In this document: one piece after another, positions 7,231-12,972 of the stretch
Numbering within the stretch: position 1 is the stretch's first letter
Layout: the number at the start of each line of letters is the position of its first letter
NCBI GenBank assembly: GCA_016191895.1
Contig: JACPVD010000205.1
Location: forward strand, 1 to 12,972
DNA from: Chloroflexota bacterium
Lineage (GTDB): Bacteria; Chloroflexota; Anaerolineae; Anaerolineales; Villigracilaceae
Length of the DNA stretch: 12,972 nt
Direction: 5' to 3'
Made by a program: the position numbers and the translations under genes
The notes under the pieces: model-generated
Told to the model about the DNA's origin: nothing
The model's database searches: none
Seen by the model: only the letters and a program-made list of their open reading frames with translations

Positions 7231-8781
7231 CTACGGAGTCCCCTGCGCCATTAATGAGATAAAGAGAATCATGAAAAGCAATGTCCACATAACGCCGCCT
7301 TCGCCTTCAAGCGTGTCGGTGACGGCGCGAACGATTTGCCCAAAACCCCGGTTCAACCCCCATATGCTGTTGTAAACACTCCCGCGTTCCGGCGCGGCCG
7401 GCCGCGCCCAATTCCCGCGCACCGGGTTGAAGATGCGAAAACGCGGTGTCGCCCAAACCAGGCCAACGGTCAGGGTGGATGCGATGATGGCTTGCAACCA
7501 TGCCCCGATCTGCCGCGCTCCGTCCCAGCCGACCCATCCCAGCAAAAATTGAAGCGCAACCGGCAGGATGATACCCGCCGGATACACTTTGCTTGCCCAT
7601 GTTTCCTGCGAGTCGAGCGAGTCGCGGCCGCTGGGGCGAATCGTGTGGCGGATGTAGCCGGCGATCAACAACGACTGCGCGGCAATTACAAACGGGATGA
7701 AGAATCCCAAATTGCCGATCCATGCGCTGGCTGTGAGAGAAAACGGAAGCGACGACAGACTCCATGCGCCTGCGAGCAAAACGCGATTCAGCCACGCATG
7801 TTGCACCGATGCGAGGAACAACACGCCGCCTGTGAGGACGAGCGCGCATCCCCATGCCACCGCGCCGAGAGGGTTTCCACCAAGCGCGGCGACCACCGAA
7901 AACGCCGCCAGCCCGATCACCCAATACGGACGGCCGGTTAATTCATCCGGCGCACGAAGCCACATCCAGCAACCGTACAACGCGGCAATGATTGAGAGTG
8001 TGGTCAAATAAGGTGTGAACACCGAACTTAAACTACCGGACGGCACATGCGCCAGCAACGTCAGGCTCGACGCGGCAGAGATCAACCTGAGCGATGTGCC
8101 GAATCCGCGCCGCACGATCGACTCGGCGGAATACGGAAGATGCAACGGCAATACGCCAAGCCTCAGTCCCGCCGCAACGACAAAGTACAAACCCGAAGCC
8201 GGCGCGATGTATTGAAAGTCGAACGCGCTTCCCTGCGCAATGCTGACGATGTTCGCCCATAGCAAAATGAAACTCCCCAATGCGCGGGTCGAAATGGATA
8301 TGACAACCTTTTCGTTATTCGACGGCCCTTCGACTGAGCGCAACTGTGTGACGAGTTCGGTGAGATCGAGCGCGCACCAAATCAACAACAAGGTAAACGG
8401 GTTGTATGCCGTCACTGCCAGCAGGCCGAACCCGCCCAGCGCGAGAGTTCCTGCCCATGTGTATGAATTGGCGATCGCCGAACGCGCCACCGCCGTCAGC
8501 AACACCGATAAAACAAGACCGGTAATACTCAACGCCAGCGGCCATGAAAATCCGTCTGCGCGAAATAAGATTGGGTTTGCAAAAAGAGTCTGTGGTTGCC
8601 ATGCCGGCAGGACCAGATCAAAAGGCATGGTCGCCAGCCAGATCAACACGCTCGCCAGCGCAAGTATGGCGCTTCCCACTGCGACCAGCCAGGAATAACG
8701 GGCGTTCGGTTGAACCGCATTGACCACGATCAATGCAAACGCGCCGGCAAATAACAGGAAACAGGAAATTAAAATCAACAT
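7231..8781 (-). CDS. NuoL/HyfB-like proton-conducting membrane protein (divergent)
   Basis: The 516-residue protein has about 14 hydrophobic segments and is the first gene of the membrane trio. FRADGFSWPLALSITGLVLS (73-92) matches the L-D-G-L-S-x-x-F/P stretch that opens the conserved core of NuoL/M proteins. GLRLGVLPLHLPYSAE (205-220) matches the TM7 region K-x-x-x-x-P-L-H-x-W-x-P. By eye alignment the TM7 Lys is Arg207, while the His of PLH is kept (His214). The TM5 F-W-E-L motif reads IWCALD, so the Glu is Cys136. The carboxy-terminal region lacks the long lateral helix of true NuoL. I chose the ATG at 8781 because it begins the hydrophobic helix MLILISCFLL. An in-frame TTG at 8817 would add 12 polar residues and overlap the promoter. 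No ribosome site precedes 8781, which fits a nearly leaderless transcript from the TGATACAAT box. Confidence 0.85.
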   Translation of the reverse strand: MLILISCFLLFAGAFALIVVNAVQPNARYSWLVAVGSAILALASVLIWLATMPFDLVLPAWQPQTLFANPILFRADGFSWPLALSITGLVLSVLLTAVARSAIANSYTWAGTLALGGFGLLAVTAYNPFTLLLIWCALDLTELVTQLRSVEGPSNNEKVVISISTRALGSFILLWANIVSIAQGSAFDFQYIAPASGLYFVVAAGLRLGVLPLHLPYSAESIVRRGFGTSLRLISAASSLTLLAHVPSGSLSSVFTPYLTTLSIIAALYGCWMWLRAPDELTGRPYWVIGLAAFSVVAALGGNPLGAVAWGCALVLTGGVLFLASVQHAWLNRVLLAGAWSLSSLPFSLTASAWIGNLGFFIPFVIAAQSLLIAGYIRHTIRPSGRDSLDSQETWASKVYPAGIILPVALQFLLGWVGWDGARQIGAWLQAIIASTLTVGLVWATPRFRIFNPVRGNWARPAAPERGSVYNSIWGLNRGFGQIVRAVTDTLEGEGGVMWTLLFMILFISLMAQGTP

Positions 8782-8791
8782 GGAATAAACA

Positions 8792-8800
8792 ATTGTATCA
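8792..8800 (-). promoter_or_regulatory. Extended -10 promoter for the membrane trio
   Basis: The minus strand reads TGATACAAT: TGn followed by TACAAT, 5 of 6 to consensus. The ATG at 8781 lies 10 nt after the hexamer, so transcription would begin only a few bases before the start codon. There is no Shine-Dalgarno-like sequence in between. No good -35 is present. Confidence 0.55.
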
Positions 8801-8815
8801 GTTTTGCAGAGTCTC

Positions 8816-8828
8816 AAACCACTGGTTT
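8816..8828. promoter_or_regulatory. 13-bp palindrome in the divergent promoter region
   Basis: AAACCACTGGTTT is a perfect palindrome of 6-bp arms around a single central base. It sits 18 bp upstream of the trio's -10 hexamer, where a -35 element would be, and about 40 bp upstream of the lipoprotein's -10. Its position suits an operator or activator site. A palindrome of this size can arise by chance, so the role is only suggested. Confidence 0.3.
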
Positions 8829-8866
8829 CCCTGTTTTTGCGCCGCGCTCTTCCTCATCTTTGGCTT

Positions 8867-8875
8867 TGGTACAAT
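8867..8875 (+). promoter_or_regulatory. Extended -10 promoter for the DUF3048 lipoprotein
   Basis: TGGTACAAT consists of TGn and TACAAT (5 of 6). The hexamer ends at 8875, and a start 7 nt downstream falls on the A of the ATG at 8882, so the mRNA may be leaderless. AAGG at 8877-8880 is too close to the ATG for a normal ribosome site. No -35 is evident. Confidence 0.6.
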
Positions 8876-8881
8876 CAAGGC

Positions 8882-10177
8882 ATGAGATTTCGACCCGGAC
8901 AACGAAACTACGCCTGCTGGATTTTGATACTCTTCTGGATGACAACTTCCTGCGCAGCATCCCCACCTGACCTGACTCCCGATCCCGTTTCGACGGCTGT
9001 CCCCACGCTGACGCCTTTTCAGCCCCAATCCGAATCATCTCCCACGCCTTTTGTTGTTGCGCCGATAGCCCTCCAACCCGGGCCGACATACACTCCCTAT
9101 CCCACGCAATATGTTCTGCCTGAAAGCATGCCGACCCCCGTTGTGGATGTATCGTCTGCGGGCGCTTCCACAAATTTCAATCTTCTCACTGCAAACAACC
9201 CGCTGACCGGCCTGCCGGTTGCCGACCCCGCGCTTCTGGAGCGAAGGCCGATGGTTGTGAAGGTTGCCAATGCGCCGGATTACATCCGCCCGCAATCGGG
9301 GTTGACTCTGGCCGATGTTGTTTTCGAATACTACATCGAATGGGGCGAGACGCGCTTCATTGCCGTAATGTATGGGATGGATTCTCCGATGGTGGGACCG
9401 GTGCGCTCGGGGCGTTATTTTGATGAACACGTGGCTCGCATGTACAATGCCTTTCTGGCTTTCAAAGGCGCCGACCCGCGCGAATTATCCTATTTGGAAA
9501 ACAGCACGCTGAAGGATTTTCTCGTCCTCGTTTACAGTTACGAAAGCATTTGCCCTCCGGTGACTCTCGGAACCGGGCGCCGCGACAGTTACAACAACGC
9601 TTTCTTCAACACAACCAAATGGGCCGCCTGCGCCGCAAAGAGGGGGGTGGATAATTCGAGGCCAGTTCTGCGCGGCGGCTTTTTCTCGGAAGAAGTTCCA
9701 CAAAGCGACCTTCCCGCCGACCGCATTTATTCCTTTTATTCCAGTTATAGTTACAACTATTGGCAGTATGATCCCGCCACCCGCAAATACTTTCGCTATC
9801 AGGAGGCGAACGACATCGTGGCGAAAAAAAACGAGGCTTACAGTCTTTTATTCGACAAGCAGACCGACCTGCCGGTGAATACCGATAACGTGGTGATTGT
9901 TTTTGCGCCGCACACCTTTGCGAATCAATACGACGCGAAAGATGAGGTCTACCACATCGACCTGGTTGATTCCGGTGATGCAATGGTCTTTCGCGATGGA
10001 GTCGCCATCCCTGCGCGCTGGGAGCGTACCGACGAAGACCAGCCCCTCCTGCTTACCACGCTGGCGGGCAGTCCCATCTACCTGCGCCCCGGCCGCACTT
10101 TTTATGAAGTAATGGGCGCCAATTCCATTTTCAAGCAGGATGGAACGCACTGGCGCTTTACATTTCAAACTCCGTGA
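8882..10177 (+). CDS. DUF3048 (YerB-like) putative lipoprotein
   Basis: The 431-residue protein starts MRFRPGQR, has a short hydrophobic segment (11-20) and then TTSC with Cys24 as a possible lipidation site. Thr at the -3 position is unusual for a lipobox. A Pro/Thr/Ser-rich linker of about 65 residues follows, as in surface lipoproteins of Chloroflexota. The body shows the DUF3048 hallmarks: NNPLTGLP at its start, RPQSGLTLADVVFEYYIEWG, TRFIAVM and VGPVRSGRYF, then a second, C-terminal DUF3048 domain ending in a region rich in strand-like and aromatic residues. The family (Bacillus YerB) is extracytoplasmic and its biochemical role is not established to my knowledge. I chose the ATG at 8882 over an in-frame ATG at 8804 because the latter would place the promoter inside the gene and spoil the signal peptide. 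The gene stands alone, diverging from the membrane trio and ending before a REP-like element and a terminator. Confidence 0.88.
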   Translation: MRFRPGQRNYACWILILFWMTTSCAASPPDLTPDPVSTAVPTLTPFQPQSESSPTPFVVAPIALQPGPTYTPYPTQYVLPESMPTPVVDVSSAGASTNFNLLTANNPLTGLPVADPALLERRPMVVKVANAPDYIRPQSGLTLADVVFEYYIEWGETRFIAVMYGMDSPMVGPVRSGRYFDEHVARMYNAFLAFKGADPRELSYLENSTLKDFLVLVYSYESICPPVTLGTGRRDSYNNAFFNTTKWAACAAKRGVDNSRPVLRGGFFSEEVPQSDLPADRIYSFYSSYSYNYWQYDPATRKYFRYQEANDIVAKKNEAYSLLFDKQTDLPVNTDNVVIVFAPHTFANQYDAKDEVYHIDLVDSGDAMVFRDGVAIPARWERTDEDQPLLLTTLAGSPIYLRPGRTFYEVMGANSIFKQDGTHWRFTFQTP

Positions 10178-10184
10178 TGATACT

Positions 10185-10276
10185 GGAGTGCAGACTTTAG
10201 CCTGCGTTTGTTCGGCAAAAGGCGAATTGACGCTTCGACACGCCCTTTGGGCAGCCAGCGCGGGCGTCTGCACTCC
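10185..10276. repeat. REP/MITE-like inverted repeat element
   Basis: Perfect 11-bp inverted ends, GGAGTGCAGAC at 10185-10195 and GTCTGCACTCC at 10266-10276, enclose about 70 bp. The pairing extends inward (GCCTGCG at 10200-10206 with CGCGGGC at 10259-10265, one wobble) after a TTTA bulge, and partly further, so the whole could fold into a long imperfect hairpin. Each end begins with GGAG, a head tetranucleotide reported for REP elements tied to RAYT transposases. It contains no coding sequence. It lies just after the lipoprotein gene's stop and before its terminator, a typical intergenic site for such elements. Copy number cannot be judged from one window. Confidence 0.6.
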
Positions 10277-10304
10277 CCGCGTAATTTGTAATGTGCCGAT
10301 AAGG

Positions 10305-10366
10305 GGGAGAAGTGGGATGTTGTGAGCGTGTGAAGCGCGCCCAAAACACCCCACATTCCCTTTTTT
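10305..10366 (+). terminator. Rho-independent terminator after the DUF3048 gene
   Basis: A 19-nt arm (10312-10330) pairs with 10336-10354 around a 5-nt loop: 15 Watson-Crick pairs, one G-U and three mismatches. Outer GGG/CCC pairs at 10305-10307 and 10358-10360 can extend it. A run of six T follows at 10361-10366. It lies about 130 bp past the lipoprotein stop with the REP-like element between. Its sequence closely resembles the hairpin at 12112-12156. Confidence 0.8.
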
Positions 10367-10407
10367 GTAGAGAAAATTTCTTTAAGAAACGGTCTCTGAG
10401 AGGATAC

Positions 10408-10413
10408 GATAAT
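10408..10413 (+). promoter_or_regulatory. Weak -10 candidate for the zinc-ribbon/enolase operon
   Basis: GATAAT matches TATAAT at 5 of 6 positions, about 54 nt before the start at 10468. TAAAAT at 10418-10423 is an alternative. No TGn extension or good -35 accompanies either. A promoter is expected here because a terminator lies directly upstream, but the exact box is uncertain. Confidence 0.3.
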
Positions 10414-10467
10414 GGATTAAAATGATTTGTATTCACGCCGTCGTTCCAACATCTCACGGAGTTTCCC

Positions 10468-10995
10468 ATGACCTTTGACCCCGTCTTTCTCAGCAACCTG
10501 ACCCTTGTGTTGACCGCCTTTGGCGGCGCGTTCCTCGCCGCGTTATGGATCAGCCTCGTAGTGTGGACGTATCGCGATATCCGTGCCCGCGCCCGCGACC
10601 CATTGGTGCAGACTCTCGCGGCCCTGCTTGTGGCGGTGTTGAATTTACCCGGCGTGTTGGTGTATTTAATTCTTCGTCCGCCGCGCACGTTGGAGGAAGA
10701 ATACCAACGCACACTCGAAGAGGAAGCGTTATTGCAGGCATTGGAAGACCTTCCGCTTTGCCCCGGCTGCGAGCGCCGCGTAAAAGACGAATGGCAGATA
10801 TGCCCCAATTGCCATACCAAATTGAAGAAGACCTGCGTCAATTGTTCGAAGTTCATGGAACTTTCGTGGAATCTCTGCCCATTTTGCGGCACGCCTGCGC
10901 CCGGCATGCGGCTTGAATCTACCAGCATGGACGACGCCCTGCGCGGGTTGAAAGAAGACGGACGGGATGAAGTGAAGGTCGATACTTCCCAATGA
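10468..10995 (+). CDS. Membrane protein with double zinc ribbon
   Basis: The 175-residue protein has two hydrophobic helices (about 9-34 and 47-69) joined by a basic loop (RDIRARARD). A Glu-rich linker (EEEYQRTLEEEALLQ, about 76-90) and a cytoplasmic-type double zinc ribbon follow. Eight cysteines form four CxxC knuckles: 98/101, 112/115, 123/126 and 137/140, each pair of knuckles enough for one zinc ion. The acidic C-terminal tail of about 35 residues has no motif I know. Double zinc ribbons usually bind proteins or nucleic acids; no enzyme activity is implied. The basic loop between the helices suggests both ends are outside or, more likely by Cys chemistry, that the ribbon is cytoplasmic. 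GGAG lies 7 nt before the ATG. The stop overlaps the start of the enolase-like gene as ATGA, so the two are probably co-translated, though no functional link is obvious. Confidence 0.83.
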   Translation: MTFDPVFLSNLTLVLTAFGGAFLAALWISLVVWTYRDIRARARDPLVQTLAALLVAVLNLPGVLVYLILRPPRTLEEEYQRTLEEEALLQALEDLPLCPGCERRVKDEWQICPNCHTKLKKTCVNCSKFMELSWNLCPFCGTPAPGMRLESTSMDDALRGLKEDGRDEVKVDTSQ

Positions 10996-12104
10996 AAATA
11001 GATTCCATCACTCTGCATCACATCTCCATGCCGCTTGTCTTACCGTTCGAGACGTCGTTTGGCCGTGAAACCGACCGCGAATGTATCCTGCTTGAAGTCA
11101 GATCGGAAGGATTAACTGGTTATGGCGAATGTGTCGCCTCGCGCGATCCCGGCTATAACTATGAGACCACCGGCACGGCATGGCATATCCTCAAAGATTT
11201 CATTGCGCCGTTGATTCTCGGAAACGACGTAAAAGACGCCGCAGACTTTCAAATGCGCGTCTCTGGAATCCGCGGGCATCACCTTGCGAAGGCCGGCGTG
11301 GAAATGGCGCTGTGGGATCTGCTTGGCAAACGCGAAGGTAAGTCCTTGCGCGAACTGCTGGGTGGCGCGCGGGACGCGAAGCGGGTAGAGGTGGGAGTCT
11401 CGATCGGGATTCAGGAATCAGTTCAAGGTCTGGTGCGAAGCGCGGCGGGGTATGTTGATCAGGGCTACGCCCGGGTGAAGATCAAGATCAAACCGGGCAG
11501 GGATGTTGAAGATGCGTCCGCCGTTCGCCGCGAATTTCCAGCCCTGCGCCTGCAAGTGGACGCGAATTCGGCCTATTCACTGGACGATGCGAGGATTCTC
11601 AAGCCGCTCGACGATTTGGATTTGCTGTTGATCGAACAGCCGTTGTTCGAAGACGATATCTGGGATCATCATAAATTGCAGGCCGAATTCAAAACGCCGA
11701 TCTGCCTGGATGAAAGTATTGTCTCGCCTCGGCATGCGCGATATGCGATGGAAATGAAAGCCTGCCGCGTGATCAACATCAAGCCGGGAAGATTGGGTGG
11801 AATAAGTCAGGGAGTGCTGGTGCATGACCTGTGCCGTGAACAATCCATGCCTGTTTGGTGCGGCGGCATGTTGGAAACTGGCGTTGGTCGCGCCTCAAAC
11901 CTTGCGCTGGCATCCCTGCCGAATTTCGTTTTGCCCGGCGACATTTCCGCCTCTGATCGTTACTACGCCCGCGACATTACGAATGAGCGATTTGTATTGA
12001 ATCCCGATTCGACCATCGACGTTCCCCGCGCCCCGGGGCTTGGGGTGACCATTGACGAAAAGGCTTTGAAGGATTTTTCGCTTGCGTCGTTGACGATGCA
12101 TTAA
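10992..12104 (+). CDS. menC: o-Succinylbenzoate synthase / N-succinylamino-acid racemase family enzyme
   Basis: The 370-residue enolase-superfamily protein has the usual capping domain (1-125) and a barrel domain. Catalytic features are complete: the KxK motif in RVKIKIKPG (Lys163, Lys165), metal ligands Asp190 (QVDANSAY), Glu215 (LIEQPL) and Asp240 (CLDES), and the second-side Lys264 in NIKPGRLGG. GGMLETGVGRA (291-301) is typical of the NSAR/OSBS subgroup. Such enzymes dehydrate SHCHC to o-succinylbenzoate in menaquinone synthesis and/or racemise N-succinylamino acids; sequence alone does not separate the two. No other men gene and no succinyltransferase or desuccinylase lies nearby, so the symbol denotes the family and not a proven pathway. 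The ATG overlaps the zinc-ribbon gene's stop. A strong terminator follows 7 nt after the TAA. Confidence 0.9.
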   Translation: MKIDSITLHHISMPLVLPFETSFGRETDRECILLEVRSEGLTGYGECVASRDPGYNYETTGTAWHILKDFIAPLILGNDVKDAADFQMRVSGIRGHHLAKAGVEMALWDLLGKREGKSLRELLGGARDAKRVEVGVSIGIQESVQGLVRSAAGYVDQGYARVKIKIKPGRDVEDASAVRREFPALRLQVDANSAYSLDDARILKPLDDLDLLLIEQPLFEDDIWDHHKLQAEFKTPICLDESIVSPRHARYAMEMKACRVINIKPGRLGGISQGVLVHDLCREQSMPVWCGGMLETGVGRASNLALASLPNFVLPGDISASDRYYARDITNERFVLNPDSTIDVPRAPGLGVTIDEKALKDFSLASLTMH

Positions 12105-12111
12105 ATTGAGG

Positions 12112-12175
12112 AGTGGAGTGTTTTGAACGCGCATCACGCGTTCGAAACACTCCACTTTTCCCCTTCTTTTTGACA
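12112..12175 (+). terminator. Strong hairpin terminator after the enolase-like gene
   Basis: A 20-nt arm (12112-12131) pairs with 12137-12156 around the 5-nt loop CATCA, with a single T-G wobble and no mismatch. TTT follows at once, and CTTCTTTTTG lies slightly further on. It starts 7 nt after the TAA. It also lies between convergent genes: read on the minus strand it is 25 nt past the P-loop gene's stop, though the bases after it there are not a T run, so it may work mainly on the plus strand. Confidence 0.85.
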
Positions 12176-12181
12176 ATATGC

Positions 12182-12769
12182 TCACTTTGTCTGAATCGGG
12201 CTAGTGGGCGGGGCGGTTGGCGAAACGGTTAATTTCCCGATCCATTCCTCCGCCTCCTTCGGATGTTTGAAATGAATCACCTTCAGGTGGGCGTTTTCGG
12301 GCCAGGAGAAGAACTCGGGATACTCGCGCTTCCTGCGCCAGTAGGTTATGAACAGCCAGTGAAAAAGGGAATCTTTCGACCAGAGTTTCATATGAGGCCA
12401 AAACGACTCGCGGTTGCCGTTCCATAACTCCTCCTGTGTGACCGCCCTGCTGATGGTGCGAGTCAGCAGGCGCCAGAAGACAATGGGAAAAGGATAATCG
12501 AGCCAGATGATCAATTCCGCCTTCGGCCAGATGATATCGCGGACAACGTGATAATTCCCCGCCAATACCCAGGCTGGCGAGTCTGTTGCTATATCGGCGC
12601 GTTCGCGGAAGTCGTACAAATCCGCCTCAACCCAGTTCGGTTCCCAATGAAGCGCATCCAGTTCGACAAAATCCGCATGGATGAGGCTGGCAAGCCGCTT
12701 CGCCAGCGTGGATTTTCCTGAAGATGTTGTGCCAATAATGACGATGCGTTTGAAAGGAAATGAATTCAT
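12182..12769 (-). CDS. P-loop nucleotide kinase-like protein (FlaR/adenylate-kinase-related)
   Basis: The 195-residue soluble protein opens with a strand and the Walker A loop GTTSSGKST (13-21). VELDALHWEPNW (about 35-46) and WVLAGNYHVVRDIIWPKAE (67-85) follow, then LIIWLDYPF as the next strand, and an Arg-containing stretch near TRTISRAVTQEELWNGNRESF that matches the lid region of this group. The layout is that of small adenylate-kinase-related NTPases annotated as FlaR or topology-modulation proteins; the true substrate is unknown. The C-terminal tail is Pro/Thr-rich (PTAPPTSP). The ATG at 12769 lies 8 nt after a TATAAT box on the minus strand with no ribosome site, suggesting a leaderless mRNA. 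It is convergent with the enolase-like gene and divergent from the aminotransferase. Confidence 0.85.
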   Translation of the reverse strand: MNSFPFKRIVIIGTTSSGKSTLAKRLASLIHADFVELDALHWEPNWVEADLYDFRERADIATDSPAWVLAGNYHVVRDIIWPKAELIIWLDYPFPIVFWRLLTRTISRAVTQEELWNGNRESFWPHMKLWSKDSLFHWLFITYWRRKREYPEFFSWPENAHLKVIHFKHPKEAEEWIGKLTVSPTAPPTSPIQTK

Positions 12770-12777
12770 GGGGCGGG

Positions 12778-12785
12778 ATTATAAT
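12778..12785. promoter_or_regulatory. Symmetric ATTATAAT box shared by two divergent genes
   Basis: ATTATAAT is its own reverse complement and gives a perfect TATAAT on both strands: 12780-12785 on plus and 12783-12778 on minus. On plus a start near 12792 leaves a leader of about 26 nt with AGGA before the aminotransferase ATG at 12818. On minus the ATG at 12769 lies 8 nt after the hexamer, so that mRNA would be leaderless. No good -35 is seen on either side. Confidence 0.65.
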
Positions 12786-12817
12786 AGCCATACAAAAACT
12801 TAACATCAGGAATTACC

Positions 12818-12972
12818 ATGTTTGACCTCCCCGATAACGAAATTCTCCCCCTCTCCAAAGAACATGTCTTCTGGACGTGGTCTGCGCAGGCGAAAGTCAA
12901 CCCGATTGCCGTGAAGAAAGCCAAAGGCGTGTATTTCTGGGACGTGGACGATAAAAAATATCTCGACTTCAA
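12818..12972 (+). CDS. Class-III (PLP-dependent) aminotransferase, N-terminus only
   Basis: The frame is open from the ATG at 12818 to the window edge, 51 codons and two bases. The peptide contains LSKEHVFWTWSAQAKVNPI (12-30) and GVYFWDVDDKKYLDF (37-51), the characteristic start of class-III aminotransferases, where G-x-x-x-W-D-x-D-G-x-x-Y-L-D-F precedes the PLP fold. A Lys-x-x-x-W-T-W-S-A-Q opening is typical of the group annotated as aspartate aminotransferase family or taurine/beta-alanine:pyruvate aminotransferase. The PLP-binding lysine and substrate residues lie outside, so the substrate cannot be told. AGGA lies 6 nt before the ATG. It diverges from the P-loop gene. Confidence 0.88.
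   Translation, partial: MFDLPDNEILPLSKEHVFWTWSAQAKVNPIAVKKAKGVYFWDVDDKKYLDF

Noticed and set aside
8782..8817. Twelve-residue extension of the NuoL-like protein to a TTG at 8817
   Set aside because: The extra residues are polar (RLCKTDTIV) and unlike the start of a NuoL-type helix; it would also swallow the -10 box.
8804..8881. N-terminal extension of the DUF3048 protein to the ATG at 8804
   Set aside because: It would put 26 polar/mixed residues before the signal peptide and place the promoter TGGTACAAT within the gene.
10197..11021. Minus-strand open frame of 274 codons
   Set aside because: Antisense to the zinc-ribbon gene and crosses the terminator and most of the inverted repeat; no ribosome site or domain supports it.
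12105..12181. Equal terminator for the minus-strand P-loop gene
   Set aside because: The stem is symmetric, but on the minus strand it is followed by CCTCAATTTAATG and not by a T run, so I call it a plus-strand terminator only.
12766..12972. Open minus-strand frame running in from the right edge
   Set aside because: The plus strand of the same stretch codes for a clear class-III aminotransferase N-terminus with a ribosome site and promoter; the minus peptide resembles nothing.
1..12972. CRISPR array, insertion sequence, integrase or phage island
   Set aside because: No repeated spacer pattern, no transposase or integrase motif, and no obvious shift in base use between genes.

Overview
The window is a chromosomal segment of moderate-to-high GC (judged by eye). 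It has no rRNA, tRNA, CRISPR array, insertion sequence or phage genes that I could find. The gene content looks like a Chloroflexota bacterium of the Anaerolineae type: a DUF3048 lipoprotein, a Sec elongation factor of the REMTIELGF type, divergent complex-I/HyfE-like membrane proteins, an N-succinylamino-acid-racemase/OSBS-type enolase, and a membrane protein with a double zinc ribbon. This assignment rests on recall of similar proteins, not on a search.

Left arm, minus strand (8781 down to 1). Six genes run in one direction. First is a tightly packed trio of integral membrane proteins related to NuoL/HyfB, HyfE/NuoK and NuoN/HyfF (8781-5225), with junctions of 0 nt and an ATGA overlap. Next comes a soluble 395-residue coiled-coil protein with its own extended -10 promoter (5163-3976). 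Then come selB (3871-1973) and, through an ATGA overlap, a large membrane-anchored PAS-PAS-GAF histidine kinase. The window edge cuts the kinase just past its phospho-accepting histidine.

Right arm. A 100-bp divergent promoter region (8782-8881) separates the trio from a plus-strand DUF3048 lipoprotein (8882-10177). After it come a 92-bp REP/MITE-like inverted repeat and a strong hairpin terminator. A two-gene plus-strand unit follows: the zinc-ribbon membrane protein (10468-10995) and the enolase-superfamily enzyme (10992-12104), joined by an ATGA overlap and closed by a second hairpin terminator very similar to the first. A convergent minus-strand P-loop kinase-like gene (12769-12182) and a plus-strand class-III aminotransferase (12818 to the edge) diverge from a palindromic ATTATAAT box.

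The points most worth a second look are: (1) the antiporter-like trio, which lacks every hydrophilic hydrogenase or complex-I subunit locally and whose usual proton-path Glu/Lys positions are replaced; (2) a recurrent TGnTAYAAT promoter style with start codons almost at the predicted transcription start; (3) the symmetric ATTATAAT box shared by two divergent genes; (4) two sequence-related 19+5+19 nt terminator hairpins about 1.8 kb apart. Operon, promoter and terminator assignments are inferred from sequence only.
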